From the NCBI GenBank assembly GCA_022562455.1, contig JADFPG010000001.1, forward strand, positions 43,281-107,280: DNA of 64,000 bases, written 5' to 3'. Below the pieces are notes generated by a model, which saw nothing but the letters and a program-made list of their open reading frames with translations, had not been told where the DNA came from and ran no database searches. The DNA is from Fidelibacterota bacterium (GTDB taxonomy: Bacteria > Fidelibacterota > Marinisomatia > Marinisomatales > SCKK01). Below are positions 35,966 through 45,047 of this stretch, in pieces. Both the position numbers and the translations under genes were made by a program. The number at the start of each line of letters is the position of its first letter. The stretch's first letter is position 1.

Positions 35966-37189
35966 TCATTCTAATGTTTCAACCGACATATTCATCGCTA
36001 ACCCAAGCATTCCATAACATGACACGAGAAATGTTCCACCATAGCTTAAAAATGGAAGTGGTAATCCTTTTACCGGAAGTAGGTTAATAGTCATACTAAT
36101 ATTTACGAAAAAATGTGCCATAAATAATGTCGCAATACCGATTAAAACCAGACTTGGAAATCGCTCACTAGATTTAGAAGCAGCTTTAATCATTCCGATA
36201 ATAAAAAATATAGCAAAAATGATAAGGATGGATACAACAAAAAATCCGAATTCTTCACCAATAACGGAGAAAATAAAATCAGTTTCCTGCTCAGGTAAAA
36301 ACTTTAGATGAGTTTGTGTTCCACCTTGCCATCCTTTCCCCCAAAATCCACCTGAACCAATTGCCGTCTGCGATTGAATGACCTGATATCCTACTCCATA
36401 AGGGTCTCTATTTAAGTCCAATAAAACCAAAACCCTTTCTTTTTGGTATGGTTGGAGTTGATTCCATAAAAACGGTGTAAGTAACCCAATAAATATATTA
36501 GAAAAAAAGTTGATTAAACTAACTTTCATGTTAGGTCTTACCAGATATAATATAATTGCCAATCCGACAATCCAGATAGTGAATGTGTAATAATTAAAAG
36601 CAGTTAATATACTAATGATTGGTGCTATCAGCAGAAGTATATGAAAGGGTTTTGCACCTACCCAATATAACATAGGAATCAATGGCGACATTATTATAAT
36701 TGCAGATCCAAGGTCTGGTTGTTTAACAATCACCATAGTTGGAATTAACATAATAGCAATGGGAATCAACATGGAATGAATCTTTTGTATTTGCAGATTA
36801 TAATCGGATAAATACTTCGCCAAAGCCACTACACCAACCCACTTTATAATTTCAGAGGGTTGGAAATTCATCCCACCTATGGAGATCCATCTATAGGTGC
36901 CCGCAACAGAACCCGTGATATATGGAATAAAAAGAACTAAAAATGTCAATCCAAATATAGGATAGGAATATTTGTGAATTTTCTTCTTTGAAATAAACAA
37001 TAAAAAGAAAAAGATAGCCAATGAGGGAATTAACCAAAGTATTTGTTTAACAAAACGAGAATGAAGGGACAATTCTATTGAGTAAGTAGATGTACTATAA
37101 AGAGCGAATAGACCTAATCCATTCATTAAAAAGGCTATTATTAGCCATGAAAAGGGAATTCCCCTAATTTTCTCGGAGAATTGATTCAT
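35966..37189 (-). CDS. rodA: Rod-shape glycosyltransferase RodA (SEDS)
   Basis: 407 residues with about ten membrane helices. SEDS motifs are present: WISIGGMNFQPSEIIKWVG, IVKQPDLGSAIIIM, and LPEQETDFIFSVIGEEFGFF, with the terminal GLPLPFLSYGGTFLVSCYGMLG. RodA polymerises peptidoglycan glycan strands in the elongasome with PBP2. ATG overlaps the mrdA stop by four bases. Last gene of the mreBCD-mrdA-rodA operon. Confidence 0.96.
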   Translation of the reverse strand: MNQFSEKIRGIPFSWLIIAFLMNGLGLFALYSTSTYSIELSLHSRFVKQILWLIPSLAIFFFLLFISKKKIHKYSYPIFGLTFLVLFIPYITGSVAGTYRWISIGGMNFQPSEIIKWVGVVALAKYLSDYNLQIQKIHSMLIPIAIMLIPTMVIVKQPDLGSAIIIMSPLIPMLYWVGAKPFHILLLIAPIISILTAFNYYTFTIWIVGLAIILYLVRPNMKVSLINFFSNIFIGLLTPFLWNQLQPYQKERVLVLLDLNRDPYGVGYQVIQSQTAIGSGGFWGKGWQGGTQTHLKFLPEQETDFIFSVIGEEFGFFVVSILIIFAIFFIIGMIKAASKSSERFPSLVLIGIATLFMAHFFVNISMTINLLPVKGLPLPFLSYGGTFLVSCYGMLGLAMNMSVETLE

Positions 37190-38970
37190 TGTAATGTCAA
37201 TACTTCATCCCCAAATCCAAACCAATATTGAATAAGTTTACTGGCAATAGGAGCAGCAAATACACCTCCATGGCCTCCATTCTCAATAATCACTGAGATC
37301 GATACAATTTCACTACGATAAACGGCAAATCCCACAAACCATGCATGAGGTTTTCCATGTGGATTTTCTGCAGTCCCTGTTTTTCCATAAAATTTGATTT
37401 TTTTATCTGATATTCTGCTGGAATAGGCTGTTCCGTTAAATGCGTTCACTACATCAAATGTCATTTTATGAATTTTATCCCAAGTTGACTTTTTTAGATT
37501 AACACGTTTATCTCTTTTTTCTTCCTCTGACAATTGATATGGTTCTACCAGCCAGGGTTGAATATATTTTCCTCGACTGGCAATCATGGAAATAAATCGA
37601 ACCATTTGAAGTGGCGTAACAAGAATATCACCTTGACCAATGGCTACATTAAGTAAGAAACCTCGTGTCCATCTATGTTTGCCATACTTGTTATCCATAT
37701 ATTTTCTGTCGGGAATAATTCCTGAGTATTCCTCCGGAAGATCAATTCCTGTCTTTTCATCAAACCCGAACATACGTCCGTATTTGTACCATACATCTAA
37801 TTCCATCCTTTGAATTAGATGATAAAAATAAATATTACACGACTCCACCAATCCTTTTGATAAATTAACCGTCCCATGTCCTTCCGGTTTCCAACAGCCA
37901 AATGACCGATCCCCATACTGATAGATACCTGAACACTCAATTGTCCATAGTGGATCCACCTTATACTCTTCTAACGCAGCAATTGTAGTAATAATTTTAT
38001 AGGCTGAACCGGGAGGATATAAACCCAATGTTGCTCTGTTTAGCAACGGTTTAGTGGTGTCACTAACATATTCCCCCCAACTTCTTTCGTCAATAAATCC
38101 TGCAAAATCATCCAACACATAATCTGGTTTACTCACCATTGCTAACACTTCACCCGTCGAAGCATTCATCATGACTATGGACCCAATTCCCCCCTCTAAA
38201 AGTTCTTCCGCATATCCTTGAAGTCCCGAATCAATAGTAATCGTAAGATCTTCGCCTGGTGTGGGAGGGATTGGCGCTTTATCCATAACCAGTCCTACTT
38301 CCCTTCCAAGTGCATCCACCTGATAATACAAAATTCCTTTAAAACCTTTCAAACGCCATTCATACTGTTTTTCCAAACCTTGCGCACCAATAAAATCTCC
38401 TGGGGTGTAATCAGAATTCGCATATTTTTCCAGTTCATTGCGACCTATTTCCCGTAAATAACCGAGCACGTGAGATAATTGAGGTCCAGGTTTATCCATA
38501 TATAGCCGAATTGGAAACTCGGAGTAATTGACACCGGGCAGGTCACCCCGGTGTTCTTCTATCAGACTTAGGTTCTTGATAGATACATCTCTGGCAATCG
38601 TAGCAGGTAAAAACCTTCCGCGATAATATTTCTTCATATTGAGATCTATTATTTCCCTTTTTATTCCGATGTATTCAGCTAAAAGATTTAATTCGTCATC
38701 TTCATTTCGCATTTCATCGCGAACAACTGATACAGAATAAACCGATTGATTTGCGGCGATTAGTACTCCATTTCTATCAAAAATCTGACCTCTGGGAGCA
38801 TTGACCAATACAGGACGAATCCTGTTATAATCTGCTAATTGTCTATACTTGTCATGCTGGATAATCATGAGATAAAAAAGTTTACTCACGATAATAGCGA
38901 AAAGAAATATTACTATCCCATACACCATATTCCTTCTAAACGGGGTAATATGTATGTTGCTCTTCAGCAC
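37186..38970 (-). CDS. mrdA: Penicillin-binding protein 2, transpeptidase
   Basis: 594 residues from GTG at 38970, chosen because AGGGG lies upstream and the codon follows the mreD stop by two bases; the longer reading would run through mreD. One membrane anchor (about 15-37) is followed by the dimerisation domain with APRGQIFDRNG. The transpeptidase domain has SAYK (active Ser322), SCN (377-379) and KTGTAE (Lys530). The SxxK motif reads SAYK rather than the common STFK. It crosslinks peptidoglycan during elongation. Confidence 0.95.
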   Translation of the reverse strand: MLKSNIHITPFRRNMVYGIVIFLFAIIVSKLFYLMIIQHDKYRQLADYNRIRPVLVNAPRGQIFDRNGVLIAANQSVYSVSVVRDEMRNEDDELNLLAEYIGIKREIIDLNMKKYYRGRFLPATIARDVSIKNLSLIEEHRGDLPGVNYSEFPIRLYMDKPGPQLSHVLGYLREIGRNELEKYANSDYTPGDFIGAQGLEKQYEWRLKGFKGILYYQVDALGREVGLVMDKAPIPPTPGEDLTITIDSGLQGYAEELLEGGIGSIVMMNASTGEVLAMVSKPDYVLDDFAGFIDERSWGEYVSDTTKPLLNRATLGLYPPGSAYKIITTIAALEEYKVDPLWTIECSGIYQYGDRSFGCWKPEGHGTVNLSKGLVESCNIYFYHLIQRMELDVWYKYGRMFGFDEKTGIDLPEEYSGIIPDRKYMDNKYGKHRWTRGFLLNVAIGQGDILVTPLQMVRFISMIASRGKYIQPWLVEPYQLSEEEKRDKRVNLKKSTWDKIHKMTFDVVNAFNGTAYSSRISDKKIKFYGKTGTAENPHGKPHAWFVGFAVYRSEIVSISVIIENGGHGGVFAAPIASKLIQYWFGFGDEVLTLQ

Positions 38971-38972
38971 TT

Positions 38973-39458
38973 CTAATTCCCCTGACTTACCTTTTGAATT
39001 GGGCGAATCACTTGAAAAATCAGAATAAATGCAAACGTATAAAGCATTGTAAAAAACCACGTTTTCCAAAAAAGTAACTGAGAAAATTCATATACATCTT
39101 GAAATCTTATATAGACATATATTAGAAAGTAAATTACCGTCAAACTCAACCAGATCACGTGATATGCAATCGGATTCATCCTTGTATATCGACCTTGTAG
39201 AAAACCAACCGAAAAGCCCAATATCGATTTTGTTAATGGGGCTAACCCAAAGAGTGAACCGACACCAACCATATCTTCAAGCAGCCCGAAAATAAAGCCG
39301 TATAATACTCCTGCCGTACTACCTTTCTCTATCGCCACATAAAGGATAAAAATAAGAATAAAATCCGGTCTGGTAAATTCAATGGTTAAATATTCCGATA
39401 AAAAAAATTGGATAAAGAAAACCAGAACGCCAATTGGTATTAATTTACGATGACTCAT
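38973..39458 (-). CDS. mreD: Rod-shape-determining protein MreD
   Basis: 161 residues with about five membrane helices. RPDFILIFILYVAIEKGSTAGVLYGFIFGLLEDMVG with the Pro-Asp and Gly-x-x-x-Gly-x-x-x-Asp pattern is typical of MreD. It overlaps mreC by 14 bases. It bridges MreC and the elongasome in the inner membrane. Confidence 0.92.
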   Translation of the reverse strand: MSHRKLIPIGVLVFFIQFFLSEYLTIEFTRPDFILIFILYVAIEKGSTAGVLYGFIFGLLEDMVGVGSLFGLAPLTKSILGFSVGFLQGRYTRMNPIAYHVIWLSLTVIYFLIYVYIRFQDVYEFSQLLFWKTWFFTMLYTFAFILIFQVIRPIQKVSQGN

Positions 39459-40245
39459 TTTTTCCTTTACTTACAACAAACACATGTTGCAGAGCTGTAA
39501 ATCTGGATAAGGCTTTAGCCACAACAATTTTATGGAGCATTTCTCTTCGGTCTATGATCCCTGTTACTTCTCCAACAGGTAAGTTTTCAGGGAAAATATC
39601 ACTATAACCAGAAGTAACAATTCTCTCCCCAATTTTCACACCTACAGATTTGGAAATTTCCCACACCTCAAAAATATTACCGGATTTCCATCTTAATATT
39701 CCAGTTGTCCCTGATTCTTCTAACTTAACACTTACTCGGAAATTATAATCCGACATTATCTGTACAAGTGATGTATTATTCGATACTGTAATAACTTTTC
39801 CGACTAATCCATATATGCTGATGACCGCTGTATTAGGTACAATCCCAAAATTTTTTCCTACATCAATTGATATAGATGTAATCAAAGGGGATACTCCCAT
39901 TCCTACAACTTTCGCAGGGATTAGGTTTAAAACCGTATTTCTCTCATACTCAAGCATCTCCCGCAAACGATCGTTTTCAAATTTATTGTTAAGTAATAAA
40001 GAATTAAGGAGATTTAACTGGACAACGCGTTCCTGAAGTATTTCATTTTCAGTTTTGAGTTCATTAATTCCTTTTACCCATACAACAGGCGAATAAAGAA
40101 CTGAAAAAACGGTATTGGCTTTAGCTCGAAGAATTTGAACCTGTTTTACATCGTTGGAAAACAGAAGATATAGTGAAATAGTTACAGCAAAAAGGAGAGA
40201 AAAATAATCTCTCCATTCATATAAAATACCGAGCAGGCGGCGCAT
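39445..40245 (-). CDS. mreC: Rod-shape-determining protein MreC
   Basis: 266 residues. One N-terminal membrane helix (about 13-30), a coiled coil (about 55-95, ELKTENEILQERVVQLNLLNSLL), then the beta domain with IPAKVVGMGVSPLITSISIDVGKNFGI, GLVGKVITVSNNTSLVQIMSDYNFRVSV and GERIVTSGYSDIFPENLPVG. MreC organises the elongasome and activates PBP2. It begins nine bases after mreB. Confidence 0.95.
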   Translation of the reverse strand: MRRLLGILYEWRDYFSLLFAVTISLYLLFSNDVKQVQILRAKANTVFSVLYSPVVWVKGINELKTENEILQERVVQLNLLNSLLLNNKFENDRLREMLEYERNTVLNLIPAKVVGMGVSPLITSISIDVGKNFGIVPNTAVISIYGLVGKVITVSNNTSLVQIMSDYNFRVSVKLEESGTTGILRWKSGNIFEVWEISKSVGVKIGERIVTSGYSDIFPENLPVGEVTGIIDRREMLHKIVVAKALSRFTALQHVFVVSKGKNESS

Positions 40246-40253
40246 GCTTCGTA

Positions 40254-41282
40254 TTACACGAGGACGTCAGCGTATTTTTTAGGGTCGTCAAGAATCATCC
40301 CAGTTCCCCGAACAACGTCGATGAGTGGCGTTTCAGACACATTTGCCGGTAAATTTGTTCTTTCCCGTATGTTTTGATCTACTCCCTTCAAAAGTGAGGC
40401 GCCTCCAGTTAGTATAATCCCACGATCAAGTATATCTACCGCCAATTCGGGTGGAGTTTTTTCCAAAGCTCTTTTCACCGCTTCAACTATCTGAGCCACA
40501 CTATCCTTTAATGCTTGTCGAATTTCATCAGATGATATTTCAATAGTTTTGGGGATTCCGGATACAAGATCTCTGCCTTTGACTGAGATGGGCATCTGTT
40601 TCATCCGCATTGCAGAGCCGACAGCTATTTTAATTTTTTCTGCTGTTGGACCACCAATCTCTAATTTGTGCTCATTATGAAACCAGGAAACAATGGCTTC
40701 GTCCATCTCACGTCCTGCTACACGGATCGTTTCTTTGATAACAACACCATTCAAAGCAATCACCGCAATTTCCGTAGTACCTCCACCCACATCCACAATC
40801 ATATTTCCAACAGGTCTGCTAATATCCAACCCAATGCCGATAGCTGCTGCCACTGGTTCTTCAACCAGAAAAATTTCTCTGGCATTCGCTCTTTCACCGG
40901 AATCTTTTACAGCCCGGCGTTCTACTTCAGTTACACCACTAGGAACACAAATGACCATCCTCGGTCTGGCTATCCGGTTAAAATTGATCTTTCGAATGAA
41001 GCCTTGAAGCATACCATCCGTCATCTGGAAATCTGCAATGACCCCGTCTTTTAATGGTCTGATAGTTTCAATGTCATGGTGGGTTTTCCCCTCCATCTCC
41101 TTTGCTTCTTTCCCGACAGCCAACACTTTCCCGTTATTGATAGACCTTGCAATGATAGAAGGTTCATTCACTACAATCCCTTTGCCTTTTAGCCAAATGA
41201 GGGTATTGGTAGTACCCAGGTCTATAGCGAGATCTCCCGATATCCAGCGGCCAAATATTTTTCTATTATTCTTTTTACTCAT
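40254..41282 (-). CDS. mreB: Rod-shape-determining actin homologue MreB
   Basis: 342 residues. Phosphate-1 loop IDLGTTNTLIW near residue 17, phosphate-2 DVGGGTTEIAVI, adenosine motif ILTGGASLLKG, and RPLKDGVIADF. MreB filaments guide lateral wall synthesis. It is the first gene of the elongasome operon. A TTGACA-based promoter candidate precedes it (41352-41380, minus strand). Confidence 0.98.
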   Translation of the reverse strand: MSKKNNRKIFGRWISGDLAIDLGTTNTLIWLKGKGIVVNEPSIIARSINNGKVLAVGKEAKEMEGKTHHDIETIRPLKDGVIADFQMTDGMLQGFIRKINFNRIARPRMVICVPSGVTEVERRAVKDSGERANAREIFLVEEPVAAAIGIGLDISRPVGNMIVDVGGGTTEIAVIALNGVVIKETIRVAGREMDEAIVSWFHNEHKLEIGGPTAEKIKIAVGSAMRMKQMPISVKGRDLVSGIPKTIEISSDEIRQALKDSVAQIVEAVKRALEKTPPELAVDILDRGIILTGGASLLKGVDQNIRERTNLPANVSETPLIDVVRGTGMILDDPKKYADVLV

Positions 41283-41351
41283 AATTAAGTCTTATAGATA
41301 TTATTTTGTTTCTTATTCATTACCTTCACAGAAGGAGAAATTCACTCAGTT

Positions 41352-41380
41352 AAATTAATCATGACGTTACGGGTTGTCAA
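41352..41380 (-). promoter_or_regulatory. Candidate promoter of the mre operon
   Basis: Read on the minus strand: TTGACA (fwd 41375-41380), a 17-base spacer, then TAATTT (fwd 41352-41357), about 70 bases before the mreB ATG. The -35 is perfect to the sigma-70 consensus and the -10 is weak. Confidence 0.4.
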
Positions 41381-41510
41381 TTTGTTTCGATAAGTGGAGT
41401 TCCCTCTAAATACATCCTATTTTGCTGAAATAATACTCATTAGACACAAAATAATTTCGCTTCTTCACCTTATACTATCATAAGTCTGGCACACGTCTGC
41501 ATCATTTTCC

Positions 41511-41595
41511 GCAGGATGTTGTACATACTCCCTTCTCAACTAAAATAAGAATTTCCAAAGATGTCCTGACGACAATCCTCAGGATGCTGTGCATA
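41511..41595. repeat. Imperfect direct repeat upstream of mreB
   Basis: GCAGGATGTTGTACATA (41511-41527) and TCAGGATGCTGTGCATA (41579-41595) match at 14 of 17 bases, 68 bases apart, in the divergent mreB/porin-like intergenic region. Could be operator half-sites or repeat debris. The rest of 41283-41758 has a promoter candidate and the hairpin listed next. Confidence 0.45.
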
Positions 41596-41613
41596 ATAAT
41601 TCCGATGATCATT

Positions 41614-41654
41614 TTAACCTGAATAATTCATGAGACATGAATTATTCAGGTTAA
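41614..41654. repeat. Perfect 19-bp inverted repeat with 3-base loop
   Basis: TTAACCTGAATAATTCATG (41614-41632) and its exact reverse complement (41636-41654) flank AGA. It lies between divergent genes, about 105 bases before the barrel-protein ATG and 332 bases before mreB, with no T-run on either side. A terminator is therefore not the natural reading; an operator, transcript leader structure or small mobile remnant is possible. Confidence 0.85.
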
Positions 41655-41758
41655 GATTAAAGTTGGGAAGGGTAAAAACATCTCTCCTTTATATAGGAGA
41701 TATTTATCCTCCATTATTCGCATTGTTTTTTCATGAAAAGATTATTAATCTCGTCGCA

Positions 41759-42727
41759 ATGTTTAGTAAAAGAATTATATTTATCATATTTTTATTGCCA
41801 ACTCTGGGACAGTTGGAAGCTGAGAATGATATCAGTATTTCATCCCTCATTTTTTTTGACGCCACCTACTCACCTGAATCATCATCGAAAACCTCCTCTT
41901 TTAATATCACTCGATCTTATCTCAATTTCAGAAAAACATTTTTCGATAATTTTCACACTCGTGTTACCATAGACGCAGGTAGAACTACTGATGATCAACG
42001 CCAAACATTTTTTCTTAAATATGGCTATCTGGATTGGAATACTCCCTTCGGATCATTTTTGCTTGGAATGCAACCGACCAACTATTTCGGTCCAATTATT
42101 CCTACATGGGGATTACGGTTTATCGAAAAATACCCAACCGATAGAATAGGATTTGACCCGACATCTGACGTTGGTATTAGTTTTAAAAAACAAATTTTAT
42201 CCAAATGGCTGGTACATGTGGCTATTTACAACGGCGGTGGTTATAAGAAGAGTGAAAATGATTCTCATAAAAGAACCTCGTTTCTGCTCTCGTATGGTGA
42301 ACAAAAACTAAATATAAATCCCGGATGGAACGGAGGGATAATGTTTTCTCATGAACCTTATGATTATAACATAAAAGTTGCTTCAAAAAACCGCTTTTCT
42401 TTGTTCGGTGGAATAGCAACCAATCAATTACGAATTGGATTAGAATTTACTAAATTGAACGATAATGGTCTAAATCATACTCAAACATTTGTCTCTTTTT
42501 ACGGAAATATTTTCACAAAAAAATCAACAAGTGTCTTCATTAGAGGAGATATTTTTGATCCTTCAACTGATGAAAAAAATGACAAAAAAAGTTATTTTAT
42601 CGTGGGTTTCAATTACGAACCCAATCCGTCTGTTTCTATATCTCCAAACCTCAGGTATACATTATATGAACCCAATAACACAGCATCTGAATCATTGATA
42701 AAGCTCAATTTTCAGTTTAAGCTATAG
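41759..42727 (+). CDS. Putative porin-like outer-membrane barrel protein
   Basis: 322 residues. Signal peptide (about 1-19, ending QLEA), then alternating strands: ITRSYLNFRKTFFDNFHTRVTIDAGR, FFLKYGYLDWNTPFGSFLLGMQPTNYFGPI, and a final LIKLNFQFKL ending in an aromatic-x-hydrophobic pattern suited to BamA recognition. It resembles phosphate-selective-porin-like barrels (start of strands, WG and YG repeats), but ligand and family are not certain. The ATG at 41759 is chosen for the signal peptide; the upstream reading would run through the 19-bp hairpin. No clear ribosome-binding site. Confidence 0.78.
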   Translation: MFSKRIIFIIFLLPTLGQLEAENDISISSLIFFDATYSPESSSKTSSFNITRSYLNFRKTFFDNFHTRVTIDAGRTTDDQRQTFFLKYGYLDWNTPFGSFLLGMQPTNYFGPIIPTWGLRFIEKYPTDRIGFDPTSDVGISFKKQILSKWLVHVAIYNGGGYKKSENDSHKRTSFLLSYGEQKLNINPGWNGGIMFSHEPYDYNIKVASKNRFSLFGGIATNQLRIGLEFTKLNDNGLNHTQTFVSFYGNIFTKKSTSVFIRGDIFDPSTDEKNDKKSYFIVGFNYEPNPSVSISPNLRYTLYEPNNTASESLIKLNFQFKL

Positions 42728-42777
42728 GGGAACTGCTTTCGATTGAGAGCCAGTATAGCTCAGAAGAAAAATATTTG

Positions 42778-43899
42778 TTATTCCACTAAATTGAAGTGAG
42801 TACCCTCGTTATAAAGCCGCTCTATTTCTGCCTTTGTACGTTCTGATGCTTTGCCGTCTAGCTTAAAAAAATAGGTGTCCCGTTCCCTTTTTGCTGCTTG
42901 AAACATCTCCTCCGTTGAGTTCAGGGCTTTTTCAATCCCTTCTCTTAATTCATCAGGATTGCTGACATGGACAAAAGAATTCTTCAGAAATTTCCGATTA
43001 TCATTTGTAAGAAGAAACTCGCCATCTGTATGTTTTAAAGATTCATGATCTAAATTGTAAATAACACCAATTTTCCCGGTCGCTAAAAACTCTGTCACTG
43101 CACCGGAAGCCTCAGACACAAGAGTGTCTGCAGCATACATTAATGGAAGGATGTTGTACTGATCTTTTGGTATAACTACAGCGTGAGAATATTGAGGAAG
43201 CCGCCGTTCAAATATTTTATGCTGACTGTGACGAGCGAACCTTCCTATCCAAGCATAATGATGTAACTTAATGATCAAGTTGAAATCTTTTGTGGCTTTA
43301 AAAATCGCATCCTTTACATCATAAACACAAGTAGGTTTATAAGTTGGGGCAAATAAGACAGTAGGCTTGGTAGGATCTAATCCAAGAGAGGAAAGAATTA
43401 ACTCCCGGTCAAAATGATTATCCCAGAAATAGGGATCCATTTTGGGATAGCCCACTTTGTAAATTTCTGAATTATACAGACAACCTGATTCTTTGAATTT
43501 CTTCTCAGAATAATCACCTTCTACAAAAACCATGTATTTATGAGGACGGTGATTTTTCAATCGTCTGTAGATAACCGTTTTAGTAAAGGTAATGCCATGC
43601 CACAAAAGGCATAACAGTGTCCTTCCATAAAGACTTTCATTAACAGTGTCGGGAACCACCACAATATCAAAATGCTCTTTTTCATCTGATACTCGATAGC
43701 CCTCTTTCTCAAAATGTTCCAGATAGCTCCTCGATCGGTCCTTTGCAAATACCCCAAAAGTACGATTTACCTCGTGAGTAAGTGATAATGCCACATCATA
43801 TTGGGGATCATTTTGAAACTGGTCAATAAGGGGGTCATAGGCTGCCTTATGATAGATATAAAACATTTTGAATAATATTTTTGTTTTTTTCTTCAACAT
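42778..43899 (-). CDS. CDP-glycerol glycerophosphotransferase-like protein (paralogue 3)
   Basis: 373 residues, no membrane segment. It has the two catalytic-type histidines of the TagB/TagF fold: WHG (His101) and IIKLHH (about His213). VLFAPTYKPT and VSEASGAVTEFLATG (binding loop, a variant of SDxSS) are also present. Such enzymes transfer polyol phosphate from a CDP- or CMP-linked donor. It lies downstream of the phosphonate genes after a 107-base gap. Donor could be CMP-hydroxyethylphosphonate; that is inference. Confidence 0.85.
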   Translation of the reverse strand: MLKKKTKILFKMFYIYHKAAYDPLIDQFQNDPQYDVALSLTHEVNRTFGVFAKDRSRSYLEHFEKEGYRVSDEKEHFDIVVVPDTVNESLYGRTLLCLLWHGITFTKTVIYRRLKNHRPHKYMVFVEGDYSEKKFKESGCLYNSEIYKVGYPKMDPYFWDNHFDRELILSSLGLDPTKPTVLFAPTYKPTCVYDVKDAIFKATKDFNLIIKLHHYAWIGRFARHSQHKIFERRLPQYSHAVVIPKDQYNILPLMYAADTLVSEASGAVTEFLATGKIGVIYNLDHESLKHTDGEFLLTNDNRKFLKNSFVHVSNPDELREGIEKALNSTEEMFQAAKRERDTYFFKLDGKASERTKAEIERLYNEGTHFNLVE

Positions 43900-44006
43900 G
43901 TACCCAAAGAATACAGTATTAAAAATTGATTAAAAAGCAATAATACGATAGACTACAAGTGAAAGACGATAGCATGAGTTTCAAATTCATAGACACTAAA
44001 ATATCT

Positions 44007-45044
44007 TCATTGGATTATTTTTCTTATCTGCCACTTTCGAACCCAATTCCCTGGCTTACGTTTGAGGTTTTTATATTCCTCAGTTTCCAAAACTTTTCCG
44101 ATACGATCTATGATGCGAATAGACGATTCACCATCCTGATAGGGGTGTATTTCATTCAAATAATATTGGCGATTTGAGGAATATTCTTGCGGGTCTGCCA
44201 AAGACTTTTCAATAGCGCTACCCAACTCGGCAGGTGAAGTGATATTAATCCCTTTGTCAATTCTGGCAATAGCATTGTACGTAATTATTGGTCTATCGAG
44301 CAGCAGGAATTCATACGCAACAGATGAAGTATCTGTTACGAGCACGTCCGCTGCCTGCATATAGGGAAGAATATTCTGGCTATCAACCACCTGGAAGTTA
44401 TCTTCTATTAGCTCTCGATAAGAATTCTGAATATCCCTGTCCATAAGGCTATGGAATTTAATTAGCCATTGGTAGCTACCATTATTAAGTGTTCTGATGG
44501 CCGGTAGGAGAGCTGTGGCAGATGTATATTTGGGTGGGAAAGTAGGAGCATAGAGAATAACCGGTTTCCCGAGGTTCAATCCTAAATTCCTTTTTAGCGC
44601 CCGATAATCCACCTTTATCGCCAATTGATCCAACTTTGGCCAGCCTGTTTGGGAGACCAGAAACGTTTTATACCGTTTCGAAAGCGAGGAAAAGCGCTGT
44701 GTTATAACCGGGCCTGGTGTGCAATAGAGATCAAAGAAACCGGTAATTCGGTAAAATCCTTTCGTCTCCTCATCTAAACCGTGAAAAATCTGAACCTTCA
44801 AGCCTGGCCAGAAATCGGGTACTACGTTCCCCGGGACAATCACTGCGTCCGGATTAAACTCTAAAACTTCTTCTGTGGAACGTAATTGTTTTCCTGGGGG
44901 TAGATAATCCTTGGTTGTACTTGCCATGAACCAACAGACATCGCCTGCTCCACGTCTCTCTAATGCCTTCTGAAATGGTTCTAGAATAGCTAAGGAGTAA
45001 GGTTTGGTAACAAACAAGAGGTAATTTAGAGCAGTGAAGTGCAT
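44007..45044 (-). CDS. CDP-glycerol glycerophosphotransferase-like protein (paralogue 2)
   Basis: 345 residues. Same fold: IFHG (His88), WLIKFHS (His198), VILYAPTFPPKYTSA, and VLVTDTSSVAYEFLLLDRPIITY, the well-conserved C-terminal donor-binding block. The gene follows the phosphonoacetaldehyde reductase stop directly (TGA-GTG-ATG), so it is cotranscribed with it. This is the paralogue most tightly linked to phosphonate synthesis and the best candidate for transferring an activated phosphonate to a glycan or lipid. GTG at 45047 is an alternative start. Confidence 0.87.
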   Translation of the reverse strand: MHFTALNYLLFVTKPYSLAILEPFQKALERRGAGDVCWFMASTTKDYLPPGKQLRSTEEVLEFNPDAVIVPGNVVPDFWPGLKVQIFHGLDEETKGFYRITGFFDLYCTPGPVITQRFSSLSKRYKTFLVSQTGWPKLDQLAIKVDYRALKRNLGLNLGKPVILYAPTFPPKYTSATALLPAIRTLNNGSYQWLIKFHSLMDRDIQNSYRELIEDNFQVVDSQNILPYMQAADVLVTDTSSVAYEFLLLDRPIITYNAIARIDKGINITSPAELGSAIEKSLADPQEYSSNRQYYLNEIHPYQDGESSIRIIDRIGKVLETEEYKNLKRKPGNWVRKWQIRKIIQ

Positions 45045-45047
45045 CAC

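Noticed and set aside
40668..41054. Plus-strand open frame of 128 codons
   Set aside because: Antisense to mreB, which is certain; no family resemblance.
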